NCBI GenBank assembly: GCA_021464525.1 | Contig: JADRCO010001221.1 | Location: 1-21,234, forward strand | DNA from: Rhizophagus sp. LPA8_4_AMF | Taxonomy: Eukaryota; Glomeromycota; Glomeromycetes; Glomerales; Glomeraceae | DNA: 21,234 bases | Direction: 5' to 3' | Shown here: one piece after another, positions 1 through 10,605 of the stretch | Numbering within the stretch: the first letter of the stretch is position 1 | Layout of the letters: each line of letters opens with the position of its first letter | Made by a program: the position numbers and the translations under genes | Notes under the pieces: model-generated | The model's database searches: none | The model's input: only the letters and a program-made list of their open reading frames with translations | What the model was told of the DNA's origin: nothing

Positions 1-455
1 TTAAAATTTCAATACCATTAAATAATTTTTTTTTTTTTTTTTTTTGTTTTTTTTTTAGAAAATGATTTTTGGTAAATCGGATTATAGAGAATAAAATTTG
101 GTTAGGATTAATTTTTTTTGGATGTTTCTAATTTTCGCTGGTTACACAGACTTTTTTTTTAAAAATAACACTTTAAATAACAAACTTTTTTTAAAATAAA
201 TGGCCCTTGCCCCTTGTTTGATATAAAATTTATATTACGTACTATGTAATTTTTAATTTGTTTGTTTGGTTGCACAAATTATTTTAAGTCGTCGGAGTTT
301 ATGAACTCTTCTGATCGACAAAATAAAAAATTTTTTTTTCAACAATAGCAAAATTATATAATACGTTTGTATGTATATATGTATATATATATAATATAAA
401 TTTTACAGTGAAAAAAGTTCTATTGATGAAATATAAAAAGTATCTTTTCTTATTT

Positions 456-506
<51 letters not shown>

Positions 507-1605
507 TAGAATATTTATTAAAGAAAGATCAATTTATCAATCCTAAAAAGAAAAAATCAATTTATTATTATTTTTTTTTTATATTTTATTACTAATTGTT
601 TATAATGTTCTTTTTTTAAGTGGTATGAAGTTTTTCCGAAAAAATTAAATAATAATTGCCGATGAACCCTTAATTTTATTGTGGTGGTACCGAAGATCAT
701 TATATTACGGAACGGATATCCCGGGTTTTTTTCGTTTTTTTGATAAATACCTACTACTATTTTACGTAAAGATCCGGCATTTTCTTTTTTTTTAGGCTAT
801 TGAGAGACAAGATTTGTTTTACAAAAAAGGCAATCTATTGATAAATGACACCAATTAAATATTTGTGTTGAGAGGTGAGATGTTGAGAGAGAAAAGTGTG
901 GAAAGTGTGAAACGGGTTTAAATTTTCCTCAATCATATCACGGCAAGCCACCGGAAACCTCCATCTATTGGCGAAATTTATTTTTATATGCAAAAATTCG
1001 GACTATTTTAAAGAAATTTCCGAAAAAAATCCAGATCTGGCGAAAAAGAGTAACACGTTAAAAAAAAAAGTAAAAGATCAAACACTTAAAACAATTAAAT
1101 TATGTTGATCAATTATTGAAATAAAATAAACTAACTTTGCATATTAAAATTTATACTAATAAGAGATAAATTTATTTTATTTTATTTTATTTTAGTTTGT
1201 AGTTTTTTTCTTGTAAATTAAAAGACTATTGGTGATTTATTTATTATTATGCACCAAGTGTCGTGATCCAGTCAAGTGATCATTCGTTTGATGTATTTTA
1301 TGTCTAATTACGTAATTGATGATCCGCTATTGGTTAATGGAACTTTTCCCGTTTCATAATTAGTTTAAAAGATGTCGATCTTATTAATGATACCGACAAT
1401 TAGTTTTTTTTTTACATACAGTATAATAATAAAAACAATAATAATAATGAATTTTAAAGATCCCTTTGTTCTGTTGTAGATGTCAAAATCGAACCAATCA
1501 TTCTTTTCATCTAATTTTAAAATTTAGCGCATATCGTATTATAAGATTATACATGTAAAAATCTATAACGTTCTTCAATATGAATGTAGGTTTACTTACC
1601 CCTGT
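1..1605. other. AT-rich non-coding stretch, no supported gene
   Basis: No gene is supported here. The stretch is dominated by T and A runs and short microsatellites such as a TTTTA run near 1173-1193. One open frame without an ATG (911-1108, plus) reads through 65 codons with a lysine-rich, amphipathic-looking end. It could be a degraded exon, but I recognise no family, and an overlapping frame is also open, so I do not call it. Confidence 0.5.
458..506. repeat. T(33)A(16) homopolymer foldback
   Basis: A run of about 33 T is followed directly by about 16 A, giving a perfect inverted repeat with no loop. Such a tract can extrude as a hairpin and is hard to size by sequencing, so its exact length is unreliable. 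Confidence 0.8.
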
Positions 1606-1926
1606 ATGAGATTTATAATAATTTTTTTCACCATGCAAATGCAATTTAGTTATTTTTTTTTCTATAGTCAAATGATAATTTTTAAAGAAGACGAACGCTT
1701 ATGTTTATTTAACGTAACATTAATCTGCTTCAAACCCTTTTCAAATAAACCAATAATAATTTATCTTAAGACTTATTGTGAAGATTATGAATTGGGAGAA
1801 TTTAAGCATGGATTAATTAACGAATTATCAACTTTCAACAAAAATATCATTTTTGTGCACGTGCCTCGTCTAAATAATAAAATTCTGCTATATTTTTTTT
1901 TATTTGTTGTTTCACAAAGAACATAA
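1606..1926 (+). CDS. weak hypothetical ORF, 106 codons
   Basis: This is an intact open frame with an ATG. The first 25 residues are Phe/Ile-rich, as expected of translated T-rich spacer. Residues 26-90 are more protein-like, with a balanced mix of Glu, Asp, Lys and Asn and two cysteines. I recognise no domain. It could be a single exon or remnant of a larger gene, or chance. No intron boundaries, ribosome context or neighbours support it. Confidence 0.18.
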   Translation: MRFIIIFFTMQMQFSYFFFYSQMIIFKEDERLCLFNVTLICFKPFSNKPIIIYLKTYCEDYELGEFKHGLINELSTFNKNIIFVHVPRLNNKILLYFFLFVVSQRT

Positions 1927-2211
1927 ATTCCTATTCGACATAAATTCCTATTCGCCAAATAAAAAAAGAATCAGTCGTGACCAATCTAATAAAGAACATG
2001 TAATGATTCGCGCTTGGATTAAACCGCCACTTTAAATAAAACATTTACGTGTACGAGGCCGCTCGTAACATAAAAGTTTAATTTTAAAAAGAAAGGATTG
2101 AATTATTGATATTCATTTCACTATAATATAAAATAATAATTAAATATAGAATTAAAAAAAAAAATTAAATCAAATAATAATAAAAATACAATTTTATAAT
2201 ACAAATTAAAC

Positions 2212-2510
2212 TTAAATATTATTAATATCGATATCAAATTTTCAGTGGTATATTCTATACTTTATAAATTTAAAAAAAATTTAAACTATATTTAAATATT
2301 CGTAAATAACATAAATATATTTACTTTCCGTTAGTTATGAAGTTGATTAATATCTAATTCGATTCCTTTCGTAAAATATTCTAAGAAGCATATAAATCTT
2401 GATTTAATTTATTTAATTTATAAAATACTATTTCAAAAATAAAAAAAAAAATTATCCATTACTTACCATAATTTTCATTTTCGAATAATTTCTTCTTTTA
2501 ATATTTTTGT
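2212..2510 (-). pseudogene. detached 3' tail of a tandem-kinase-type gene
   Basis: Three small exon remnants lie in the order and spacing of the last exons of the kinase gene at 10606-16030. 2467-2510 matches the exon with the KRK...EN..N motif and is one base shorter. 2331-2380 encodes EYFTKGIELDINQ, matching DYITKEIELDIN. 2212-2254 matches the final EYVTKEFDIDFND exon and would read EYTTEN then FDIDINN after a one-base gap. The intron ends are still GT/AG-like. No kinase domain lies upstream (above 2510), so this is an orphan 3' end left by duplication, deletion or insertion. Non-coding similarity to the 3' flank of the intact gene continues down to about 2085. Confidence 0.7.
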
Positions 2511-3219
2511 CTAAATAATATTTTTAAAAATGTAAATATAGACTTTTCTATTGTGATTAAAATTTGTCGAGAGTATAATGAAAAATATTGTTTTATCAAG
2601 TTTATTATATATACATATGTTTAATTTCGTGCTAATGTCATTACCGTCTTTGATTGAATGAATCATCTACAAGCTTTCTTATATGAAAAAAGATGGAATA
2701 TAAAAAACGGATCGACTTTTTTTACAGGTACGGGATCTAAATAATTATAAAAATGAAATGAAATTGAAATTTTTCTTGATTTCGTTAAACAAATAGCCCA
2801 AAACTATTCTCTCCTTGCCAAAATCACCGAAATCAACGCCCAAAGAGATTGAAGAGGCTATCTAAGCAAAAGAAATAATACAAAAGAGACCCCAGTTTAC
2901 GTCCGTCTAAAAAAAGAAAAAAAGTGTGAAAGGGGGAAAATGAAAAGAGAGGAAAGGAAATTACCAGAGAGAGGGAAAGGAGAATGAGAGAGGGAAAGTT
3001 CGTTGAAAAAAAAAGTGTGAAATTTTTTTTTAAGTTTAAAAAAAAAAGTAGGTCATTGCGTTGTTAATATTAAATCACGTGAAACACGTGATACTTAATT
3101 TAATGGCCTTTTCCGATAAAATAGGTTTCTTATAAATTTTTATGTACATATGTACTGTACATACGTTTAACTTAAAAAAAGTCCTCCTTTATAAACAATA
3201 GAGGTCATTAATACATATA
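2511..3219. other. gene-free spacer with purine tract and palindromes
   Basis: No coding frame is supported. The stretch contains a GA-rich tract (2909-2998, about 82 of 90 bases purine on the plus strand), a twin CACGTG palindrome (3074-3092) and a 12-base palindrome GTACATATGTAC (3144-3155). The purine tract could adopt triplex-type structures. Confidence 0.5.
3074..3092. promoter_or_regulatory. inverted pair of CACGTG E-boxes
   Basis: ATCACGTG and CACGTGAT face each other across three bases. CACGTG is the core site of fungal bHLH regulators (Pho4 and Cbf1 types). No obvious gene start is close by, so a regulatory role is speculative; the same bases also form an 8-base-pair hairpin. Confidence 0.25.
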
Positions 3220-3245
3220 GGGAGTACTCCCTCCGCCTGTTTATA
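3220..3245. repeat. lone Tc1/mariner- or Stowaway-like end
   Basis: A perfect 12-base palindrome (GGGAGTACTCCC) runs into CTCCGCCTGTTTATAA and is preceded by TA. CTCCCTCCG-type ends flanked by TA are known from Stowaway/mariner elements. I found no inverted partner elsewhere in the window, so at best this is one end of a lost or truncated element. Confidence 0.3.
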
Positions 3246-3396
3246 ATGAAATTTTCAGTAATAAGATTTAGTATAAATTATAAATAAGCAAATTACCAGA
3301 ATTTAATATTTGATATTTTATAATACTATAGCAATATTTATAAAACCTTAAGTTATTTTATAAATAGTTAACTTAGATTTTGGAATATATAATAGT

Positions 3397-3529
3397 TATT
3401 CGGTTATATTGGGTAAATTAAATTTGATTGGTTCATCCCGGGCTCCGCAAGAACCCGAGATCAAAATGATCAATTTGATTCCCAATATAACAGCTACCTT
3501 TAGGTAGCGTTAGTGAAGTGCCGAATAAG
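3397..3529. repeat. 133-base foldback element
   Basis: The outer arms TTATTCGG (3397-3404) and CCGAATAA (3522-3529), and the next arms GTTATATTGGG (3403-3413) and CCCAATATAAC (3481-3491), are inverted partners. The interior is imperfectly complementary and closes in a GC-rich hairpin around 3439-3457 (CGGGCTC / GAACCCG). The right arm carries an extra perfect hairpin, GCTACCT-TT-AGGTAGC (about 3493-3508). The GC-rich loop stands out in this AT-rich DNA. It could be a miniature foldback transposon or a structured RNA gene. Confidence 0.55.
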
Positions 3530-3840
3530 TGATTTATCCGATATCACGTTATTTATTGCCTGATACAAGTGCCTGATACACTATTTTAAACGTCTGATAC
3601 CGATTTTTTGAGTATATAGATAATAAGTATGATATAACCTCCATTGTATGTATGGTATGGTGCTATACTCGATTTAGAAAAAAAGTATGGATCTATGTAA
3701 ACAAATGTACATCATACAGTATTATATTGGCGATCGTACTTCAACCGTCAAGCCACGTTTTCAAATTTTTCAGATAATTAAGTTTTCACAAACCATTATC
3801 AATCTTTTTTTTATTAGCTCATTTCCAAGTTTTGGTTAGG

Positions 3841-4238
3841 CGCTTCAAGGTAATAGTAAAGGTTTTTGGCTTTCGTCCATTTCGTCAACTCTGTCTGAGC
3901 TTTTCTCCATTCTTTGGATTTGGCTCTTCAAAGTGGTAGGTAATTTTTTATTTTTTTAAAAAATTGTCTATTTCATTAATTTCACCTCTAAATCCTTTCT
4001 TTCTTTTTTTTAGGATTTTAGTTAGTTTGACTTTTTCACCAAATATTTTGTTTTATCGTTATTTCTTTTTTATTTGCCTATCATTATTGAATAAATATTC
4101 ATCTATTTCTAGCGTTTAGTTAGCTTCAAGGTTGAAATGTTATATGTTTACGTCCATTTCGTCAATTCTACCTCCAAGTTTTCTTCATTCTTTAGGTTTC
4201 AATTGGCCTCTTCAAGGCGGTAAGTAATTTTTTATTTT
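3841..4238 (+). repeat. direct repeat pair, about 117 bases each
   Basis: 3841-3957 and 4121-4238 align along their whole length: GCTTCAAGG, then CGTCCATTTCGTCAA, then TTCATTCTTT, then CTCTTCAA and a donor-like GGTARGTAATTTTTTATTT. The period is about 280 bases. The end of each copy resembles a 5' splice site, and the intervening DNA ends in a polypyrimidine tract plus AG. Confidence 0.65.
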
Positions 4239-5125
4239 TAAAATTTTATTTTATCATTATTTCTTTCTTTTTATTAGTCTATATTGAAATAAATTTTCTT
4301 CTTAGGATTTGATTATCGTGCTTTAAGATAGTAGGTAAATTTTTTTTTATTTTATCCATTTCATCAATCCTTGTTTATAATTCTTTCCTTTTCTTTTTTT
4401 AGGGCTTTGGTTGATTGGACTTTTTCCTCCAAAACACTCTTTGGAAGGGCGTGAATTGATATTTTCAGATCCCAACTTTGTACAAGCCAGTAGAAATTGA
4501 TTAGAGAACTACTTTGCTTATTATAATTCACCAGGATCTTCAAATATCCAGGCAGTATTTTGTTGGGAATGTTATCAATTTGAAAGACTACTTGAAATTC
4601 CTAAAAACACTTGAGAACTTACATTGGCTTTCACGACAAAACCTATAAATATTACAGAATTCATGCAAAATTCCTCCAAAAAATTTCAAGTGGAGAGTTA
4701 CAATCTTGTTAGGTTTTATAAATATTTACATAGTGTTAAAGTAGAATTTACACTTCTTATCAACTTGACAATTTCAACATAAGCATTTTATTGATGAGAT
4801 AATTTGATATATCAAGAAGAATAAATATGAGGTAGAAATCTCTTGTTTTAATATACTTAATTGAGATTGTTTTTAATTTTATCTTCATTTTATTTTCGTC
4901 CAACTTTAACTAACTCCTTTCCTTCTTTTTAGGACTTTCCTTGGTTGATTTGGTTTCTCGAATAAAACCATCATCATTCACGATTTTCTGATTCAATTTC
5001 TACATGAGTAAGATCACAAGGAGGGCAAAGAGGTATTTCATTTTGTCTGTTTTTTCATTTTCAATTTTCATCTAACTTTAGGTAACCCCTTTCTTTTTTA
5101 AGGAATTTGGCTGCACTTGGCAATT
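3963..5125 (+). repeat. reiterated intron-acceptor units (four copies)
   Basis: Four diverged blocks share a layout: a CATTTC/TTCAT region, CCTTT, a long pyrimidine tract, TTTTAG or TTTAAG, then GATTT/GGCTTT/GACTTT/GAATTT followed by TTGATT/TTTGG-type sequence. They lie at about 3963-4035, 4345-4440, 4872-4965 and 5040-5125. On the plus strand each looks like the 3' end of an intron plus the start of an exon. No open frame links the exon-like pieces, so they may belong to a spliced non-coding leader or be multiplied non-coding DNA. Confidence 0.45.
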
Positions 5126-5668
5126 GATATCCCTTTGCAAAGTTTCAGTTTTTAACATAAATGTAGAAACATATCCAATGAACATATTAAGTAGGTTATT
5201 ATTGGTTTTGTTTTAAAAATGATAATGACGTTTGAAAATATTTCACTTAATAGATAACAAATGTTTAATAAAATAAGTTTTTTGTTGACGATCTTAGTAA
5301 TAAAGTCACATGTAAAAAAAATCCTTTATTATGTAATCATAATTAAATTTAGTGTTTATTGTACAACATTAATCTATAGGTTCGGGGAAAAGGTATTTTT
5401 TCAGTAATTTTTGGAAGAATTTTATTTTTCAAAATATCTAAATCAAATGGTTACTTTTTTAGGCTAACGGTCAAGTCACTTGAGTGGTTTTGCCAATTAC
5501 AATGTTGGAATCTTACTTTAAATGGAAATTAGTTTTTAGTAAATTGACATTTTTGGAGTGATTTGATGTGATTCTTTAACCAAAACGAAATTTTATTTTA
5601 AAATTGGAGATACAAGATCCTTTTTTATCTATATTGATCATGGTTCATGTAATTATGTTCGTAAAATA
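5126..5668. other. AT-rich spacer upstream of the transposase gene
   Basis: I see no gene, repeat or RNA here. The only local structures are weak T-rich tracts. Confidence 0.4.
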
Positions 5669-5760
5669 ACATCCCCTTTTACATTTTTCACATAAAATAC
5701 ATGTCCTTTTACATTTTTTCACATAAAATACATTTTTTTTACAATTTTTTTCGCGCAACA
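5669..5760 (+). repeat. tandem repeat, about 31-base unit, three copies
   Basis: The unit ACATNNCCTTTTACATTTTT then CACATAAAAT occurs at 5669-5698 and 5699-5729. A more diverged third copy lies at 5730-5760. It ends about 70 bases before the transposase start codon, in the probable promoter or 5' leader. Confidence 0.6.
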
Positions 5761-5830
5761 TATTCTTTTTTTCATTTTCTTCGTACAAAAATACTTTTAT
5801 ATCAAACACTTTTGGATATTTCTCATAATC

Positions 5831-8800
5831 ATGAGTGTTGTTGAACTTTCAGATATAGAAACATATGATGCAGATATGTTTTTAAAAAATACTCAAAATA
5901 TTGAAGTAAGTTTTAAAATTATTAAAAATTATAATTCATTTTAAATTATCTATATTAACTATATCTTACTTATTTAGACATTTTCAACAGATATTGATGA
6001 TGATAATACACAAGAGACAAAAATGGTCTATTTTACAAAAAATCTTGGTGTGCCAACGGTTATTTACACAACTGTGCCTATAGAATACCCTGCAACTTCC
6101 CCTGATGGTGTTGCAACTATCTTTAATATACAAGAATGGAATCGTCCTATGGATGCCTTTAATAATGTAAGTTAAATAAAACATATCAAGTATATTTAAA
6201 ATCCAACAATTAATTAAATAATTTTTAGGTACAATATTCCATTGGTAGTGGTGGAGGCTCCCCTATTCAACAATGTCCTTTTTTTGGTGGAATTCCTGTT
6301 ACGAAATATGAAAGAAGATGTCAAGGAATTAAACATTGCTCATTTGCTAATCCTGACCTTATAAATGCAGAGCATTGTGAAGTAGATTTTGAATCTGAAA
6401 TTTTTAAGCAAATTAACAAAGATCACAACGAGAATAATAGAAAAAACAATACATATATGTAAGGACTTTAAATTTTATTTTTTGATTTTCTAATTATATA
6501 CTAATTGATTTTTTATATAGTACTTTCCTTTCTAGCCAAGAAACACGATGTAAATTTAAGCAAAATGGTATTTCTTGCTTAGGAAAACCAAAACTTATAA
6601 GACTAATGGGAAAAGAAATTAATAATTCTCGTTGGATTATCGGATGTACTAATTATAAGCCAAAAGAATCAGTGGCATAGGTTTATAGAAATTGATGCTC
6701 AAAAGAATAATATAGATTTATTACGTAAATTATTTAATGGTGAAGCTATAGTAAGTATATTGATTTTATTCATTAGAATTTTTTATTTTTAATTTACATT
6801 GGTTAATTTTATCTTTATCTTAAGATGGAAGAAATGCTCAGCAATGTTCTACAGTAATTGCTAGAAGTTCCAGAAGTAAAAAGTGTGGTAAAATTATCTA
6901 AATTCAATAATTTTAATAATTAATTTATCTATATTATTAATAATAATTTATATTTAAGCTTATGTGCATCATAAAAATGGTAATACTATGCGTGGTATAA
7001 TTGTGGAAAAATTATGTAAAATTTTAAAAATTTATTCCACGTAATCTTGAGGAGTATCCATTTATTGCTTTGGTATGCATTGGAATCCACAATCACCCTC
7101 CTCCTCCACCAGTAAGGACTCCCAATGATATTAAAGATACTTTACAAATAATGGTCAAAGAAGCTATTGAAAAGGATGACTTGGTAACGTCTGGTTCAAT
7201 AATACAAGGTATTATATTTAATAAAATATCTATGTAATTATAATTTAATAAATTGTATTAATTATTTATTTTAATTATTTTTAGGAAATATGCTAAAGGC
7301 TTACTTTAATAAAGAAACCCTTCAGGAAATCCATTCATCCCTAAATAATATTGATAAATTGCGTTATTTGGTTGCAAAAACTTATAAGAATCTATATCCT
7401 TTTGGTCAGCATATTTTAGGAGTTTTTCAAAGTGTACTCAACAAACAACTTAATCTTCATAATTATATTTATAAAATTGGTAAATTCATTTAAATTAACA
7501 GTCAATATTATTTAAATAATGTAAACTAATAGCTGATACTTTTTTCTTTTAGATTTTTTTGGAAGTGGACTTGTTTTTATTATATGTATGCTTGAAAGTC
7601 AAGCAAAATTATTACAAAAACAAGAATGCTTTCAAATTGATTTGTCATTTAAACGTGTTAAAGGTGACATAAACGAATTTGAAATAAATTCGTATGATAA
7701 TCATTATAAATTAAGTAAGTCAATACATTTTTTAATATATGATTAAATAATATATATCATTAAATATTAATTTATTTTTATTTAGTTTTATCATACTGCC
7801 GCATATATACTAATGTAACTTCAGCAGAAGGGTACCATTATCTATTTACAACATTATTTGATGTTGTTAAGCAATTAACTGGTAATCCTGTTCAATTCAA
7901 GCATATTCATGGAAATGGTTGGAGTTGTATTTTGGGTGATCTTGATATGGGGCAAATGAAAGGACTAGGATTGGCATTACATGATTTAGATACTACACGT
8001 GAATGGGAAGAACATATATCAAATGTTTTAAATCATGTCATGTACATTTTCAAAGGTAAGTAATTTAAAAAAAAATAATTTACTTTTATTGAGTTTTTTA
8101 ACATTTTTTTTTGAATACAACACTAGGAATATAAATAATAAACGTTTTAGCGATAAAAAAAGATGAAATCTTTATTAAAGGCAACCAGTCAAGTGGAATT
8201 AGATCAAATTTTTTTGGAACTTGAAAAGTCTGACGAAGATGGAGTAAAAGGTACTTCATTAAATTTTAAAATTTAATAATTTATACTTAATTTATTTATT
8301 TTTTATTCTTTGAAATCATTAGATTGGATTGATTATTACCGAAAACCACACATCTTAGCATCACTTAATGCTTCTGCATCGTTAATGGATTTGGAAATTT
8401 GGAATCGATATGGAAATGATACAAATACTGCTGAAGCTGCCCATGCTTTAGTAGATCGAACTGGCAAGCAATTAAAACTTTTATCAGCAATTTTACGGTT
8501 TGTATGATATCTTATTTAGTGAAAATCTTGAATTAATTTTAATTTTTAAATTTAAATTTAAATTTAAACTTAAAAGGGGTCGAAAATTAGATGAACGTAA
8601 TTTACAAATAATTGAAAGTTCAAGATCACTCATCTGTTCCTTATACAAGACGGGATAAAAGTCAAATTAAAAGACAAGCATATGCGGCAAATCAAAAAGG
8701 TATAAAACTTCATTTCAAAATTTATATTAATAAGTTAAGCTTTTTATATAATTTATTTTAAATTTAAATTTAGGAAAACGTAATAAGAATAGTAATGAAG

Positions 8801-9108
8801 ATTTTGAAGTTCCATCAAAAAGGGTACGAACTACCACTAAATCATCTAAAATCAAATCGATAGTAATTAGTGATGATGACAGTGATGAGAATGTAAATCC
8901 TCAAACAAGAAAGAAGGAAAAAAAAAACAATTTATTATCAGCTAATGAAGTTAAGAAAAGGTATGCACATTTAGAACTTGAAATAGAAGAAAGAAAAATG
9001 GATTTGAAGGAACGTGAAGTAGCTTTAAGAAAAGCAAAAGCTGAAGTAGGAGCTATTGAATTAGCTAATGAAAAAGTGAAATTGGATCTGGAAAAAAGTA
9101 AATCGTGA
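5831..9108 (+). pseudogene. MULE-type transposase gene, 13 exons, frame-broken
   Basis: Exons with GT/AG ends are 5831-5905, 5978-6166, 6229-6458, 6521-6750, 6825-6887, 6959-7208, 7285-7479, 7553-7714, 7786-8055, 8127-8250, 8323-8497, 8577-8699 and 8774-9108. Together they encode about 800 residues. The order is an acidic N-terminus, a Cys-rich region (CPFFGG, RRCQGIKHC), FLYWCH/GCM-like ligands ending GIHNHPPPPP, a DDE core with D in FQIDLSFKR, D in LGDLDMGQMKGLG and E in NTAEAAHALVD, a basic region and a coiled coil. About six single-base frame changes break it: near 6671, 6834, 7030, 8055, 8157 and 8628. Several lie in A-runs, so some may be sequence errors, but those near 6671 and 8628 do not. 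Intron phases otherwise fit. In cells such a protein would bind element ends and cut DNA. A host-domesticated MULE relative is the alternative. Confidence 0.72.
8860..8889 (+). other. SUMO-interaction-like motif in the transposase tail
   Basis: The last exon encodes SIVISDDDSDE, a short hydrophobic beta strand followed directly by acidic residues and serines. This matches the known layout of SUMO-interacting motifs. It sits between basic, nuclear-localisation-like clusters (SKRVR before, RKKEKK after) and the C-terminal coiled coil. Function is inferred from motif shape only. Confidence 0.4.
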
Positions 9109-9901
9109 ATTGTGATATATCCTTCACTGATAGTTTTGAAATAATAATTTTTGTGAATAATTGCGAAATTATTTTCATTTTACAGTAATAAAATAATTGT
9201 AATTATCGACCAACAAATAAATAATTGCAACCAAATATAGGTAAAACTTAACTAATTAGTACAAGTTATAATCGATATAAAGTTTATTCAAGGAATTTTA
9301 AAATTAATTTCCCTTTATATTTTTCAATATATAAAAAAACAAAACAAAACGAACTTTAGATTACAATCTGTCAAATATTTATTTTTTCCTACAAATGATT
9401 AACGTTAAAAAAATTCTAAACCATAAAAATTTTAAAAAATTTTCCAAGTTTGTTTACCTCAAACGCTTTAAAATTTAAAAGTTTCACTTACTTTTAACAG
9501 CAGAAATGTGAATTCAACATTTGCTTACATGATGTTTATTGTTATATTTAATTATACGCTTTTTATATTTTTGTAGAAAAAATAGCAGATAATCGCAAGA
9601 TTTCAAAGAAGCAAGTAAAAATGAAAGAAATATTTCTTTTTTTATTTTATTATTATTTTATTTATTATTTTATTTTGTTTTATTTTTTTAATAACAGTAT
9701 TTTTTTTATTTTAAAAAAAGGTTTAAAAAATAAACAGAATAATTAAATTAATGCTAATAAAATAAATTGATTAAGATAGTGCGAAATAAGGAATTTTTTT
9801 ATTGCTATATAAATTTTTTTTTAAAGATTTCGGCTTAGTATGGTATTGAAAAATTTTCATATCTACGGTATAGATTAATTTACTATACTGTATAGATAAA
9901 A
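9109..9901. other. AT-rich 3' flank of the transposase gene
   Basis: No gene is seen. A T/A microsatellite of the TTTTATTTTATT type occupies about 9628-9690. The small palindrome CTATACTGTATAG (9881-9893) lies just inside the right inverted match. Confidence 0.4.
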
Positions 9902-9944
9902 TAACCATACCATACATACAACGAGGGTCATATCATACTCATTA

Positions 9945-10605
9945 TTGTTATACCGCGATTTTTGCCTGCGTCACTTATACACGCTAAGTAAGAAAACATT
10001 TTATCAAAAAGTTTAATTTAAATTTTTCTGTAAATATTTAATTTCTAACAAATGTGTGTAATTTTACGATCGATATTTCCGAAGTCTCCGATACTTGACC
10101 ATATCTTTTCATCACATATAAAGTGTATTTTTAGCTTTTTGAGAATTAAATAAATTAAGTAATTTACACAACCTCCAGTAATCTTATAAATTCAATTTAT
10201 GAAATTATAAATTTATTGCATCTTTTTGTGTTATTTCAAATAATACCACTAGTAATATTTTAACAAGATCCTAAAATTCAACAAAATAAACTCATCCTAA
10301 CTACTAAACGTAAATCAAGAATCGTAAAAGTCCAGATGAATAATCCTTATATAAAAATATTTTGTACTCGTAATTACGTAACTATATCTGTCAATAGAAT
10401 ATTTTTATACGGCGAATGTGTCCCTAATATTTTTTAAAAAAATGAAGTGATCTTTATTTTATACTATACAGTACCATTTAAACAGAAAAGATTGATTTAT
10501 TGATATTTATTTTTCCTAGTTAACACAAATAATTTTCCTTATAATATACAATAATAAAAAATAAATACTAAAAATTTTATAAAGCTAATTTAATGTTAAA
10601 TAAAT
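9945..10605. other. spacer containing the 3' flank of the kinase gene
   Basis: No coding sequence is supported. The part from about 10486 to 10605 is homologous to 2085-2211, the flank of the detached kinase tail. It therefore belongs to the duplicated kinase 3' region, probably its 3' untranslated part. Confidence 0.45.

Larger units (their letters stand above)
3621..9944 (+). mobile_element. candidate MULE-type DNA transposon bounded by an inverted match
   Basis: 3621-3661 and the reverse complement of 9902-9944 align over about 40 bases with roughly six mismatches, including a shared stretch TTGTATGTATGGTATGGT. They enclose the only transposase gene in the window, which makes them candidate terminal inverted repeats. 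Against this, similarity fades quickly on both sides, no 8-10-base target duplication is visible, and the core is simple enough to be a dispersed repeat. The left arm is more than 2 kb from the transposase start and that space holds repeated intron-like units. The boundary is therefore tentative. Confidence 0.35.

Noticed and set aside
5984-6184. Minus-strand 66-codon frame
   Set aside because: It lies antisense to exon 2 of the transposase gene and shows no domain.
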